Shown: one piece after another, positions 1-8,465 of the stretch
Layout of the letters: each line of letters starts with the position of its first letter
How positions within the stretch are numbered: position 1 is the first letter of the stretch
DNA from: RGEC01 sp964475595
GTDB taxonomy: Bacteria; Bacteroidota; Bacteroidia; NS11-12g; UBA955
Assembly: GCA_964475595.1 (NCBI GenBank)
Contig: CAYYXG010000001.1
Location: forward strand, 62,001-126,000
Length of the DNA: 64,000 nt
Reading direction: 5' to 3'
Translations under genes and position numbers: made by a program
Notes under the pieces: model-generated
The model's database searches: none
The model's input: only the letters and a program-made list of their open reading frames with translations
Told to the model about the DNA's origin: nothing

Positions 1-1
1 G

Positions 2-1363
2 AATTTTGCCTGGGTCAAACTCGCGGTAAAACATGATTATTTTACCAACTGGTTCCTGGATTTAAATATAGACAGTGCCAGAAATCTGAAGGTGCTCAAT
101 ACGACTGAAAAAGACAATAGTTTGTACTATGGGGTGGGCTATGCAGATGGAAACTGCCGGATTTATGGGCCGCTTGATCAGATTTCAATGGATATTCGCC
201 TCAAAACCAGAAAAAACACCTTAATCAATCTGATGTATGCATCTGTGGAAGAAACTTCTTTTGGCGGGGGGCATGTTAAATTTAGGTTTAAGGGCTCCGG
301 TACTACATCAAACAGGGTCAAGAAAGAGGAAGGCGATGCCATACATAGAATTAATTTATTTCTTGAGGCAACACCCGATGCAGAAGCGCAGTTTGTGATT
401 GATAAAAAATTAGGCGATGTAATTCGGGGAAGGGGTAGCGGAACATTAAGGATGTTGTATGATGAAAATGAGCGGTTCTCGCTTTACGGAAATTATGTGG
501 TATCTGAGGGGGATTACGTTTTTTCTCTTCCGGGAATCAATGTGATAACCCGGAAAATTGCACTGGATAAAGGTGGAGTAATTGCATGGGATGGTGACCC
601 CTACAATGTAAATGTAAGTATGACCGGAAGTTTTGAAAAGAAGTTGTCTCCCTCTGCGCTTATGTCTGCCGTTTCTTCCACCAATAAGGATTATCCTGCC
701 ACGCGCATTATCAGTCAGCTTATCATGAAAGGCAATTTGTTTGCACCTGAAATTACTTTTGATTTGCAAGCGCCCGATTTGCAGGCAGCCGGCGGGGCTT
801 CAGGTGATGTGTATTCTGTTATTCAGCGCATTCGGTCAGATAAAGATGAAACCATGAGGCAGGCGGTTGCCCTATTGTTGTTTGGTAATTTTATCCCTCC
901 TTCATTTGCCACAGGCAGCGGTACAGGAGGGGTGAGCGGAAGCGGCGTGGCAGGCAGCAGTCTTTCAGGGGTGGCAAGTACTGTGGTTAATGATATTTTC
1001 TCCAGGTTGGGCATCCCCACCCGAATTCAGGTGAATATAGATGATGTGAGAAGCGCAACAGGCACCAACACCAAGGTGTTCATAAACAGTGAATGGTTTT
1101 TGACTGAGCGACTTAGACTGGATGTGAATTATGACCCCACCGTAGCCATGTTGGTGAGCAATGTGGCATTACCCCTGAATTTTAACTTGGAGTATATGAC
1201 CCGCAATGAAAACTGGCGTGTGAAAGCATTTAGCAGGAGTAATAATTTACTGCTACAGCAAAATAATAGCACAATTACCAATGGCGTCAGCGGAAATACC
1301 CTGGGTGGAGGATTGATTTATCGAAGGGAGTTTAATTCGCTCCGCGCTCGGAAAAAGCCCTGA
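2..1363 (+). CDS. TamB-type translocation/assembly protein, C-terminal part (5' end outside window)
   Basis: The reading frame is open from the first bases of the window, so only the last ~454 residues are present. This is the C-terminal domain of the TamB/DUF490 family, inner-membrane-anchored periplasmic proteins that bridge to the outer membrane and help insert outer-membrane proteins or move lipids. The call rests on the N-T-T near the start of the visible part, repeated beta-strand segments, and a C-terminal section with LLxxNxxLNxEYxxR-like strands. A Gly/Ser-rich linker lies at about 905-985, as is common in Bacteroidota members. The first in-frame start-like codon (GTG at 92) is internal and is not the true start. 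The gene ends 32 bases before the ABC permease. Confidence in the family is high; the exact cargo is unknown. Confidence 0.85.
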   Translation, partial: NFAWVKLAVKHDYFTNWFLDLNIDSARNLKVLNTTEKDNSLYYGVGYADGNCRIYGPLDQISMDIRLKTRKNTLINLMYASVEETSFGGGHVKFRFKGSGTTSNRVKKEEGDAIHRINLFLEATPDAEAQFVIDKKLGDVIRGRGSGTLRMLYDENERFSLYGNYVVSEGDYVFSLPGINVITRKIALDKGGVIAWDGDPYNVNVSMTGSFEKKLSPSALMSAVSSTNKDYPATRIISQLIMKGNLFAPEITFDLQAPDLQAAGGASGDVYSVIQRIRSDKDETMRQAVALLLFGNFIPPSFATGSGTGGVSGSGVAGSSLSGVASTVVNDIFSRLGIPTRIQVNIDDVRSATGTNTKVFINSEWFLTERLRLDVNYDPTVAMLVSNVALPLNFNLEYMTRNENWRVKAFSRSNNLLLQQNNSTITNGVSGNTLGGGLIYRREFNSLRARKKP

Positions 1364-1382
1364 TTTAATGGGAATAAAAACC

Positions 1383-1390
1383 TAAATTTG
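1383..1390 (+). promoter_or_regulatory. Bacteroidota -7 box TAAATTTG before the ABC permease
   Basis: TAAATTTG followed by CC, five bases before the ATG at 1396. It matches the TAnnTTTG consensus of the Bacteroidota primary sigma factor. Its position predicts an extremely short leader for the permease mRNA. It lies in the intergenic space, so the permease can probably be transcribed independently of the TamB gene. Confidence 0.6.
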
Positions 1391-1395
1391 CCCTA

Positions 1396-2667
1396 ATGAA
1401 AGCGGGTGCATTTCTATGGGAAAGTTTGGCTATGGCCATGGATGCACTGCGAAAAAACAAGTTGAGATCGGTCCTTTCTGTTTTGGGTATCACCATTGGA
1501 ATATACTGTATTATCGTGGTATATGCCCTGGTGCATTCCATGGAGAAAAACATCAACGACAACTTTTCTTCGTTTGGCACCGATGTGCTGTTTGTTCAAA
1601 AATGGCCGTGGGATGAGTTTGGGGGAAATTACCCCTGGTGGAAATATCTGAAAAGGCCCGAAACCAGTGTGGATGAAGCCAGGTTTCTTGAAGAAAATAT
1701 TGATGAAAGTTGGGCGAAGGCTGTTGCTTTTGCTTTCAGTTCAACCGGAAAAATTGAATATAAGGGTGTTTCTTTGACCCAGGCACGCATTAATTGCGTG
1801 TCGCATAAATATAATGAGGTGCAGAAAGCGGATGTTGAATTAGGCCGCTATTTTACCGAGGATGAGAGTGCTGCCGGCAGATCTGTGTGCATTATCGGTG
1901 CCAACGTAGCGGAAAATCTGTTTCAGGGAGTTGATCCGTTGGGCAAAGAAATCCGGGTTAAAAATCAGGTATGCAAGGTTATTGGTGTGTTTCGAAAGGA
2001 AGGGCAGAGCATTATCAATGCCAGTGCCGATGAACGTGTCATGATTCCATTGAAATTGGGTATGTCTATCATGAATTACAAGGAAAACTCAGAAGGTACT
2101 CAAATTTTATTGAAAGCAGCTCAGGGTGTTTCATTGGATGATTTATCCTTTGAAACTGCGCAGCTGATGAAGCGATACAGAAGAATTGGGCCCTATCAGG
2201 AACCCACTTTTTCAGTGAACCGAATGAGCATGATTACCAATGCTGTAAGTGAATTGTTTGGTACCATCACGATTATCGGAGTGATTATCGGCGGGTTTTC
2301 TATGTTGGTAGGTTGCTTTGGGGTGGCCAATATCATGTTTGTATCCGTGAAGGAAAGAACCCAGGAAATCGGCATTCAAAAAGCGCTGGGGGCCAAAAAA
2401 AGTTTCATTCTTGCCCAGTTTCTCACCGAGTCTGTAATCCTGTGTATGCTGGGTGGATTGATAGGGCTGGGGATGGTTTGGGCAACCCTTCAGTTGCTAA
2501 ATTTTTTACTTGAACAACAATTAGACAGCACATTTATTCTTTATTTAATGCCCAATGATGTGCTGCTGGGCATGGGCGTTTCCGTGCTGGTTGGCCTACT
2601 TGCCGGATTTTTACCCGCATCATCCGGTGCCAGATTGAACCCGGTTGATGCCATTCGGTCCAAGTAA
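1396..2667 (+). CDS. ABC transporter permease, MacB/FtsX-like
   Basis: A 423-residue integral membrane permease of the MacB family. It has a short cytoplasmic lead, TM1 at about residues 22-45 ending in an S-V-L-G-I-T-I-G motif, a large periplasmic MacB_PCD domain (about 50-270), then three C-terminal helices of the FtsX domain (about 285-320, 335-365 and 385-410) with an E-I-G-I-Q-K-A-L-G-A coupling segment. The length and architecture are typical. No ATPase partner is adjacent, so it must be encoded elsewhere. Family members export macrolides, lipoproteins or signals, or transmit mechanical signals; the substrate here cannot be inferred. The gene is probably transcribed from the -7 box directly upstream. 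Confidence 0.88.
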   Translation: MKAGAFLWESLAMAMDALRKNKLRSVLSVLGITIGIYCIIVVYALVHSMEKNINDNFSSFGTDVLFVQKWPWDEFGGNYPWWKYLKRPETSVDEARFLEENIDESWAKAVAFAFSSTGKIEYKGVSLTQARINCVSHKYNEVQKADVELGRYFTEDESAAGRSVCIIGANVAENLFQGVDPLGKEIRVKNQVCKVIGVFRKEGQSIINASADERVMIPLKLGMSIMNYKENSEGTQILLKAAQGVSLDDLSFETAQLMKRYRRIGPYQEPTFSVNRMSMITNAVSELFGTITIIGVIIGGFSMLVGCFGVANIMFVSVKERTQEIGIQKALGAKKSFILAQFLTESVILCMLGGLIGLGMVWATLQLLNFLLEQQLDSTFILYLMPNDVLLGMGVSVLVGLLAGFLPASSGARLNPVDAIRSK

Positions 2668-2714
2668 TTTTTACATCGTGGATATAGCGTGCATTAACCC
2701 ATTTGGAAATCTGA

Positions 2715-2722
2715 TATTTTTG
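2715..2722 (+). promoter_or_regulatory. -7 box TATTTTTG before the DUF3127 gene
   Basis: TATTTTTG followed by CC, ten bases upstream of the ATG at 2733. It fits the TAnnTTTG consensus seen repeatedly in this window. Confidence 0.55.
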
Positions 2723-2732
2723 CCTTATATTT

Positions 2733-3134
2733 ATGGAAATCACAGGTAAAATTTTCGAAGTATTGCCCAAAGTAACGGGCACCAATAAAAGCGGTAATCC
2801 CTGGCAAAAGCAGGAGTTTATTCTGGAAGTGCAGGGCGGTCAATATCCCAAGCGCGCTCTCATGGCCATCTGGGGCGATAAAGTTGATCAGTTTCAGGTT
2901 CAAAAGGGAGAGGATGTAACGGTTAGTTTTGATATTGATTGTCGCGAGTACAATGGACGATGGTACAACGATATAAAAGCATGGAACGTGCAGCGCAAGG
3001 GTAATGCTCCTTCATCAATGAGTTCTCCCGCCGATAGAACCATTTCGGACACGCCTGCCGATGTGGATAGCATGCTGCTCAGCCAGGATATTGCCACAGA
3101 TCCTTCCTCAGGTGGTGAAGATTTACCCTTTTAA
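2733..3134 (+). CDS. DUF3127 domain protein
   Basis: A 133-residue soluble protein. Residues 1-90 form the DUF3127 domain, starting with an M-E-I-T-G-K-I segment and containing a W-G-D-K and a Y-N-G-R-W-Y-N-D-I-K-A-W segment. This is a small beta-rich domain found almost only in Bacteroidota; I infer an OB-like fold from its resemblance to single-stranded-DNA-binding-like proteins, which is not proven. Residues 91-133 are a low-complexity acidic tail ending in D-L-P-F, reminiscent of the acidic C-terminal tip of SSB (D-D-D-I-P-F), which recruits partner proteins. No function is established. It is followed after 13 bases by the HTH-only LysR gene, so the two are probably cotranscribed. Confidence 0.82.
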   Translation: MEITGKIFEVLPKVTGTNKSGNPWQKQEFILEVQGGQYPKRALMAIWGDKVDQFQVQKGEDVTVSFDIDCREYNGRWYNDIKAWNVQRKGNAPSSMSSPADRTISDTPADVDSMLLSQDIATDPSSGGEDLPF

Positions 3135-3147
3135 CGGCTGATCTGAA

Positions 3148-3426
3148 ATGCTGGTAACGCTCAGACAGTTGCAATACGTTATTGCAGTATCGGAAACAGG
3201 CAGCTTCAGCAAGGCCGCCGATGTAGTTTCTGCTGAGCAAAGTACCGTAAGCCAACAAGTAAGGGTGCTGGAAGACCGATTGGGTATCGCTATTTTCGAT
3301 AGAAAAAGTCTACCCGTCCGGACAACGCCTGAAGGTGCTAAAATTGTGGAACAGGCTAGAGAAATCATGGATAAAGTTGAGGATATGCTCAAACCTTTTA
3401 AAGTCAAGCCCAATCGATTTGGCTAG
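3148..3426 (+). CDS. LysR-type DNA-binding domain protein lacking the effector domain
   Basis: A 92-residue protein that aligns with the winged helix-turn-helix N-terminus of LysR regulators. It has L-R-Q-L-Q-Y-V-I-A-V at the start, G-S-F-S-K-A-A as the first HTH helix, S-T-V-S-Q-Q-V-R-V-L-E as the recognition helix, and R-T-T-P-E-G in the wing, then the start of the dimerisation helix (about 65-88). Full LysR proteins have about 300 residues with a periplasmic-binding-protein-like effector domain, which is absent here. I see no continuation in the other frames of the next 270 bases, so this is either a stably shortened regulator or a decayed gene. It could still dimerise and bind DNA without a ligand response. 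It lies 13 bases after the DUF3127 gene. Confidence 0.8.
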   Translation: MLVTLRQLQYVIAVSETGSFSKAADVVSAEQSTVSQQVRVLEDRLGIAIFDRKSLPVRTTPEGAKIVEQAREIMDKVEDMLKPFKVKPNRFG

Positions 3427-3736
3427 TTCGTTTCTAAAAGTTATTTAATAAGCTTTTCTGAATCGATTTTAACATAATTTACGGCGCTAAAAAATTCCGA
3501 TTGTTGCCCCGAAAAATGCAATCAATACCCAATTTCGCTCGTGGTGAAGAGGGTTCCTCTTGTGCAAGCAGAGCGATGGTTTGCCACAGAAGACTGTAGT
3601 GAGTGTATCATTAAATACACGTTGCTTTCTTATTCCCCTGTCAACGATTCTTCTTTTTTAAGGTATTTACATTATTTTTTCCTATTTTTGCCCTATATTT
3701 ATTATGAAAATAGCTTTCATAAATCCAATTCCAACA
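3427..3736. other. 310-base intergenic stretch
   Basis: AT-rich spacer between the LysR-like gene and the PKD protein. Apart from the -7 box at 3683-3690 I see no RNA gene, hairpin terminator or conserved coding signal. A 93-codon open frame from 3541 runs into the PKD gene in another frame and does not look coding. Confidence 0.5.
3683..3690 (+). promoter_or_regulatory. -7 box TATTTTTG before the large PKD protein
   Basis: TATTTTTG followed by CCC, 13 bases before an in-frame ATG at 3704 and 46 bases before the preferred ATG at 3737. If transcription starts just after this box, both starts remain possible. Confidence 0.55.
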
Positions 3737-6700
3737 ATGAAAAAAATCAGTTTGTTGGGATTTTCGCTCTTTGTTTGTCAGTTTGCTTTTTCCGCCATTT
3801 GGTATGTAGACACTGCAGGTGACAATACGTATGACGGTAAATCACCCGTGTTTGTAGCTGGTAACAACGGACCTCTTAAAACCCTCTCCGCTGCTTATGA
3901 TTCAGCGTCTGCAGGCGACACAATCTACATGGGCGATGGCTTCTTTGCAGAGCATTTTACCCTCAGTACCAAGGATGTTTTCATTCATGTGGGCAATACG
4001 TCAATTAAGGCGTTCACACTGAATGCCTCCAGTTACACTACAACCATCATCGGTGCTGCCGGCAACGGACTTACAGTTACTGACACCTTTGATTTGAGTG
4101 CAGGTTACCTGAAAACAGATGTCAATGGTGCCGCATTTAAGCTGGCACCGGGAGCCGAACAGCTGGGAGGAAGTTCGAACTCTTTCGTGGATGGGCCTTA
4201 CCAAATTGGGGCAGCTATCGCAGGTACAGCTGATTTTTCATACTATTTGGGTGAAATCAGTACGTTTGATTTTCGGAAGATTCGTCTCACCTTTACTAAA
4301 TCTTCGTCAGATACCACCTACGTGGGTAGTAAAATGTTTTATGGAGCAGCGCCTGTTTCCGGTGCTTTGCCCGCAGGTATTCGCAACATCAGCACGGTGA
4401 GATATTTTCACCTATTTGCCGATAGTTTTACCACCATCAGCAACTTTTACCTGGAACCGGGTTATGATTACCAAAATATTGATGATGAAGTAAATGATTC
4501 AGCCCGTTTGCGTTTGGTAATGCACAAAGGCACCGGCGACTGGATTTCACTGGGTGGAAACGGTACATCTAACAATTCAGGTACCTTATACAACATTGCT
4601 GCGGCCGATACACTGGCGTATTTTACTTACGCCAACGACAGTCTTGGTCACAATGTTTTAGGATCCGATGAGGTTTTTGCCGTGTTGCCCGAGACTTACT
4701 CGAATTGTCTGGGCACATCCACCAATTATAATGAAGCTTCACTCAGCCTTCGTTTTCCTATCACATCCTATTTTTGGGATTTTGGCGATATGCTTATTAC
4801 TACCGACACATCATCACTGCAATACCCCAGCTTCACTTATGCTGACACTGGTTTATATACCGTTAAACTGAAAGTGATGAATAGCGCCGGATATGAGGAC
4901 TCTGCCTATACCACGGTTAGAATACTGGGTACGCCGGCTGTTAATTTTGGATTTACAGAGGTTTGCGAAAGTTTGCTGACAGATTTTGAAGACTCTTCGG
5001 TTATCGCTGCCCCTGCGAGCATCGCGGCGAGAACTTGGTTGTTTGGCGACGGCACGTCAGGTTCAGGTGCTACGGCCAATCATTTGTATACAGCGTCCGG
5101 CAGCTACAATGTTCGGTTAATCGTTTCATCCAATGATGGTTGTACTGATTCTGCAGACAAAACCGTTCGTGTTTTTGCCAAGCCTTATGTGGATTTCCCC
5201 ACGCCTTCCGGATGTGTTAATGATACTGCGGTTTTCTTGCGTTTCAGAAATACCAATCCTCCGGATAATCAGGTAAGTTACTCTTGGTATATAGACGGAG
5301 TTTTCCAAAATACGGATACCATGGTAAAATATAAATTTACCACGCCCGGCACTCACAGTGCCAATATGATCGCTACATCCATCAATGGATGTGCCGACAG
5401 CACCTTAAAGACGTTTACCATACAGAGCACTCCCGTGCCCAACTTTACTGCACCGGCTCTTTGTATATCGGATAGTGCTTATTTTCTTCGTGTGAGAAAC
5501 ACAATTCCTCCTGATGCACAAATTTCATGGCGCTGGAATGTGGATGGCGTGTTGGTAAGTTCAGATACTGCCTTTAAATATAAATTTAATACCGATGGAC
5601 CTCATACCGTGCAATTAAAAGGTACTTCCTTGCAGGGCTGTAAAGACAGTATCAGTAAGACGGTTACCGTCTATCCGCTACCTACCCCTGATTTTACCGT
5701 GAAAGATATTTGTATTTCTGATACGGCCATCTTTAATAGAATTGCCAATACCAATCCGCCTGAAAATCAAATCACATGGTCTTGGAAGTCAGATGGGAGC
5801 AGTATTCTTGGTGATACCATGGCCAAAGCGATATACAGCACCACCGGTTCTCATACGGCTTCTCTGTATGGATTGACTGTAAATGGCTGCAGGGATAGCA
5901 TTACCAAAACATTTACCGTATATGGTCTGCCGTTGGTAGGTTTCGTGTTGGATCCATCCATTGCAGGAAACACTCAAACACAGTGTTTGAAAGACAACCA
6001 ATTCACTTCATCTCCCACCTTGTCAACCACGCAGTCTCAAGTAATTGTTTCTGCATTTTGGAAATGGGATGACGGTAACACGGGATTGTTGGCTGACAGT
6101 GCGCACTCATACGCTGCTGAAGGCAACTATAACGCTACGCTGGTGGCCATCACGGATAAAGGTTGTGCCGACAGTGCCAGTCAGGTTTATTCTGTAAAAG
6201 GTACCCTCAATGTCAATTTCTCAAAAATCGGCAACTGTGTGCCCGATAGCATTGTATTCTCCGATTCTGCCCTGACAGCCAGTTCAGCCATAGCCAGCAG
6301 AATGTGGAAAGTGAATGGTGCCAATGCATCAGCTGTGAGCCCTGCAAAACTACTACTCAACAGTGCTGGCCCCTATGCTGTTACCTATATCATTACCACA
6401 GCAGAGGGTTGCTCAGATTCTATCACTAAGAACTATACCTTTACAACCTATCCTAATCTAACATTCAATCTTACCGGTACTTCGCCTTTCTGTGCGGGAG
6501 ATAGCCTTACTGTACGCGCGAATGGCGGCACCAATGTGGTTTGGCTGAATGACAATGATACCAACAGAACGAAAGTGTTCTATACTGCCACACGCTACAG
6601 AGTGCGCGCATTCAACGGTCCATTATGCTTCGTAGAGGATGATGATACGGTAGTGGTATATCCCAATGCATTGGTAACGGCATTCTCCGATACCACCATA

Positions 6701-7165
6701 TACAGGGGCGGCACTGCTACCCTTTATGCAACCGGCGGCACCACCTATAACTGGAGTCCTTCAGCCGGGCTTAATGCTACTTCCGGTGCTACCGTGAAAT
6801 CTACTACGGCTCAAACTCGCAACTATATTGTATCCGGCACCGATGCAAATGGATGTTCGGATGATGATACCGTCACTGTAACCGTTATCGATCCTCCGTT
6901 TACCCGCATTCCCAATATCATTACTCCCAATGCAGATGGAGATAATGATGTATGGAACATCAGTGATTTAAATGAACTGGATCAATATGATCTTACCATT
7001 GTAGATTATTCCGGCAAAGTAGTTCTGGAGAGTAGCAACTATCTGAACGACTGGAATGCCGTTGATAAAAATAACAAAGAGTTGCCGGACGGTGTATATT
7101 ATTATTTACTCCGCCACCGTGGCAACAATTCTGAATTAAAAGGTTTCATTCACGTAATCCGCTAA
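3737..7165 (+). CDS. Secreted PKD-repeat protein with type IX (CHU_C) sorting domain
   Basis: About 1142 residues. The start at 3737 gives a clean signal peptide (basic MKK, hydrophobic core, cleavage near F-A-F-S-A); an in-frame ATG at 3704 would add 11 residues. After the signal comes a right-handed-repeat-like or lectin-like N-terminal region beginning W-Y-V-D. PKD domains with W-D-F-G-D / W-L-F-G-D-G motifs begin at about residue 350. Three tandem 83-residue units follow (5183-5929), then more PKD-like units and a final CHU_C domain of about 85 residues with T-P-N-A-D-G-D-N-D-V-W and L-P-D-G-V-Y-Y-Y. CHU_C is a known type IX secretion signal, so the protein is predicted to be exported across the outer membrane and possibly attached to the surface. 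PKD domains usually mediate adhesion or act as spacers. The PorP/SprF gene follows after 4 bases. The ligand is unknown. Confidence 0.88.
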   Translation: MKKISLLGFSLFVCQFAFSAIWYVDTAGDNTYDGKSPVFVAGNNGPLKTLSAAYDSASAGDTIYMGDGFFAEHFTLSTKDVFIHVGNTSIKAFTLNASSYTTTIIGAAGNGLTVTDTFDLSAGYLKTDVNGAAFKLAPGAEQLGGSSNSFVDGPYQIGAAIAGTADFSYYLGEISTFDFRKIRLTFTKSSSDTTYVGSKMFYGAAPVSGALPAGIRNISTVRYFHLFADSFTTISNFYLEPGYDYQNIDDEVNDSARLRLVMHKGTGDWISLGGNGTSNNSGTLYNIAAADTLAYFTYANDSLGHNVLGSDEVFAVLPETYSNCLGTSTNYNEASLSLRFPITSYFWDFGDMLITTDTSSLQYPSFTYADTGLYTVKLKVMNSAGYEDSAYTTVRILGTPAVNFGFTEVCESLLTDFEDSSVIAAPASIAARTWLFGDGTSGSGATANHLYTASGSYNVRLIVSSNDGCTDSADKTVRVFAKPYVDFPTPSGCVNDTAVFLRFRNTNPPDNQVSYSWYIDGVFQNTDTMVKYKFTTPGTHSANMIATSINGCADSTLKTFTIQSTPVPNFTAPALCISDSAYFLRVRNTIPPDAQISWRWNVDGVLVSSDTAFKYKFNTDGPHTVQLKGTSLQGCKDSISKTVTVYPLPTPDFTVKDICISDTAIFNRIANTNPPENQITWSWKSDGSSILGDTMAKAIYSTTGSHTASLYGLTVNGCRDSITKTFTVYGLPLVGFVLDPSIAGNTQTQCLKDNQFTSSPTLSTTQSQVIVSAFWKWDDGNTGLLADSAHSYAAEGNYNATLVAITDKGCADSASQVYSVKGTLNVNFSKIGNCVPDSIVFSDSALTASSAIASRMWKVNGANASAVSPAKLLLNSAGPYAVTYIITTAEGCSDSITKNYTFTTYPNLTFNLTGTSPFCAGDSLTVRANGGTNVVWLNDNDTNRTKVFYTATRYRVRAFNGPLCFVEDDDTVVVYPNALVTAFSDTTIYRGGTATLYATGGTTYNWSPSAGLNATSGATVKSTTAQTRNYIVSGTDANGCSDDDTVTVTVIDPPFTRIPNIITPNADGDNDVWNISDLNELDQYDLTIVDYSGKVVLESSNYLNDWNAVDKNNKELPDGVYYYLLRHRGNNSELKGFIHVIR
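5183..5929 (+). repeat. Three exact-length tandem 83-residue units inside the PKD protein
   Basis: Units at 5183-5431, 5432-5680 and 5681-5929 are each 249 bases with no length change. Each starts P-x-x-x-F, has a Cys near residue 11, a conserved N-T-x-P-P-x-N/A-Q segment, a W-Y or W-x-W-x-x-D core strand, and ends N/Q-G-C-x-D-S then a threonine-rich strand. The paired cysteines per unit could form one disulfide each. The spacing suggests recent internal duplication of a single PKD/Ig-like module. Confidence 0.85.
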
Positions 7166-7169
7166 TCCT

Positions 7170-8465
7170 GTGAAAATTACAAAATATATCCTCTTGGTTG
7201 CGTTCCTGGGTTTTACCGGTAAATCCGGTGCTCAGATGAGTTCACGCATAGATCAGTTTTTTCTGGATCCTTCCATCATTAACCCTGCGGCCATGTCTAT
7301 GCAAAAGACGGCTTCCGCTTCGCTTTTCTTCAATCGGGTGTACTCTGCTGTGCAGGGAACACCCCAGAATGTGTTGGCAAACATTGTGCTGCCGCTGCCC
7401 AATGAGCGAACCACATTTGGTGTTTTTTACCTGAAAGAAAGTGCCGGATTTTCCAACCTGCAGAATGCCTATCTCTCGTATGCCTACGCCATACCATTCA
7501 ATGAAAACAGCAAACTGAGTCTGGGCGTTTCTTTGGGTTTCATGAACCAGAGTTTTGACGCAAGCAAAGCGGTTTACATTCATGCAAATGATCCTGTCAT
7601 TAATTCTTTAATTTTTAGTCCGGCGGTAACCCGGGCAGATCTAAGAGCATCCGCGATGTATACCAATAAAGGTTTAATGTTTGGTATATCAACCAGCCGC
7701 CTCCCTAAACCTCGCTTTGACTACTCTTATTTCAACTATTCAGCCAAATATAACCTTCAGAATGTTTCTAATGTCATTTTAGGGTACTCATTTGAGGTGG
7801 GCGATAATATAAAGATTCAACCCACAGCCAATGTGACCGTTTGGGATTTTGAAAACTATCGTGCTCAGATGAATCTGAACATGAGTTACAAGGATAAATT
7901 CTGGTTTGGATTTTCAGGCAACGATGCTGCACAGTTAGGCGGTAACGTTGGTGTTAATCTGGGCGGAGGAACTCGTTTTGGATATGCCTTTATGTATCCT
8001 ACCGGCAAATCGCGTGAGGTATTGGGCAACGGTCATGAATTTTTCTTTACCATAGGCCTAGGCAGGGGGGCTACCGCAGCTACACCTGCAGAGCCATCTG
8101 CACCAGCTGAAACCAATACTGAAGCTAGACGTAATGTACAAATTACCGTTTCAAGTCTGCCCGGTTTCATAGAGGCAGGTAAAGGTATTGATACAGCAGG
8201 TATAACTATCGCAAAGCTTGATAGCAATGCCAAAGCAACTTCAGGTTTCTATATTGTAACCGGGGTAAGTTCTGACGAATCTAAGGCAGATAAAATGATC
8301 AAAAAATTGTATGTAGACGACCAGTTCTCATACAAATACTTTGACAGAAAAAACAATAGCTACTACGTGTATGTAAAGTATTTCAAGACGCGTAATGAAG
8401 CTGATAGATTTTTGCTAAGTTCCGAAGTAGGCCTCACTCAGGCTTGGGTAAGGGAAGTCAAATAA
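7170..8465 (+). CDS. PorP/SprF family type IX secretion outer-membrane protein with SPOR-like tail
   Basis: 431 residues from a GTG start; the hydrophobic signal peptide ends near G-A-Q. Residues about 25-310 match the PorP/SprF family: Q-F-F-L-D-P-S-I-I-N-P-A-A near the N-terminus, G-F-M-N-Q-S in the middle and beta-barrel strands with a final F-F-F-T-I-G. A low-complexity Ala/Pro/Thr linker follows (about 305-320). The last ~100 residues resemble a SPOR domain (G-F-Y-I-V-T-G-V-S-S-D-E ... Y-Y-V-Y-V-K-Y-F-K-T), which in other proteins binds denuded peptidoglycan. PorP/SprF homologues are often paired with a CHU_C cargo and are thought to hold it at the surface. The gene is only 4 bases after such a cargo, which supports a dedicated pair. 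Its 3' end overlaps the convergent NAD(P)HX repair gene by 8 bases. Confidence 0.87.
   Translation: MKITKYILLVAFLGFTGKSGAQMSSRIDQFFLDPSIINPAAMSMQKTASASLFFNRVYSAVQGTPQNVLANIVLPLPNERTTFGVFYLKESAGFSNLQNAYLSYAYAIPFNENSKLSLGVSLGFMNQSFDASKAVYIHANDPVINSLIFSPAVTRADLRASAMYTNKGLMFGISTSRLPKPRFDYSYFNYSAKYNLQNVSNVILGYSFEVGDNIKIQPTANVTVWDFENYRAQMNLNMSYKDKFWFGFSGNDAAQLGGNVGVNLGGGTRFGYAFMYPTGKSREVLGNGHEFFFTIGLGRGATAATPAEPSAPAETNTEARRNVQITVSSLPGFIEAGKGIDTAGITIAKLDSNAKATSGFYIVTGVSSDESKADKMIKKLYVDDQFSYKYFDRKNNSYYVYVKYFKTRNEADRFLLSSEVGLTQAWVREVK

Noticed and set aside
3427..3700. Possible remnant of the LysR effector domain
   Set aside because: I looked at the frames after the stop and saw no LysR substrate-domain motifs.
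3541..3822. 93-codon plus-strand open frame before the PKD protein
   Set aside because: No family resemblance, unusual composition, and it runs into the PKD gene in a different frame.
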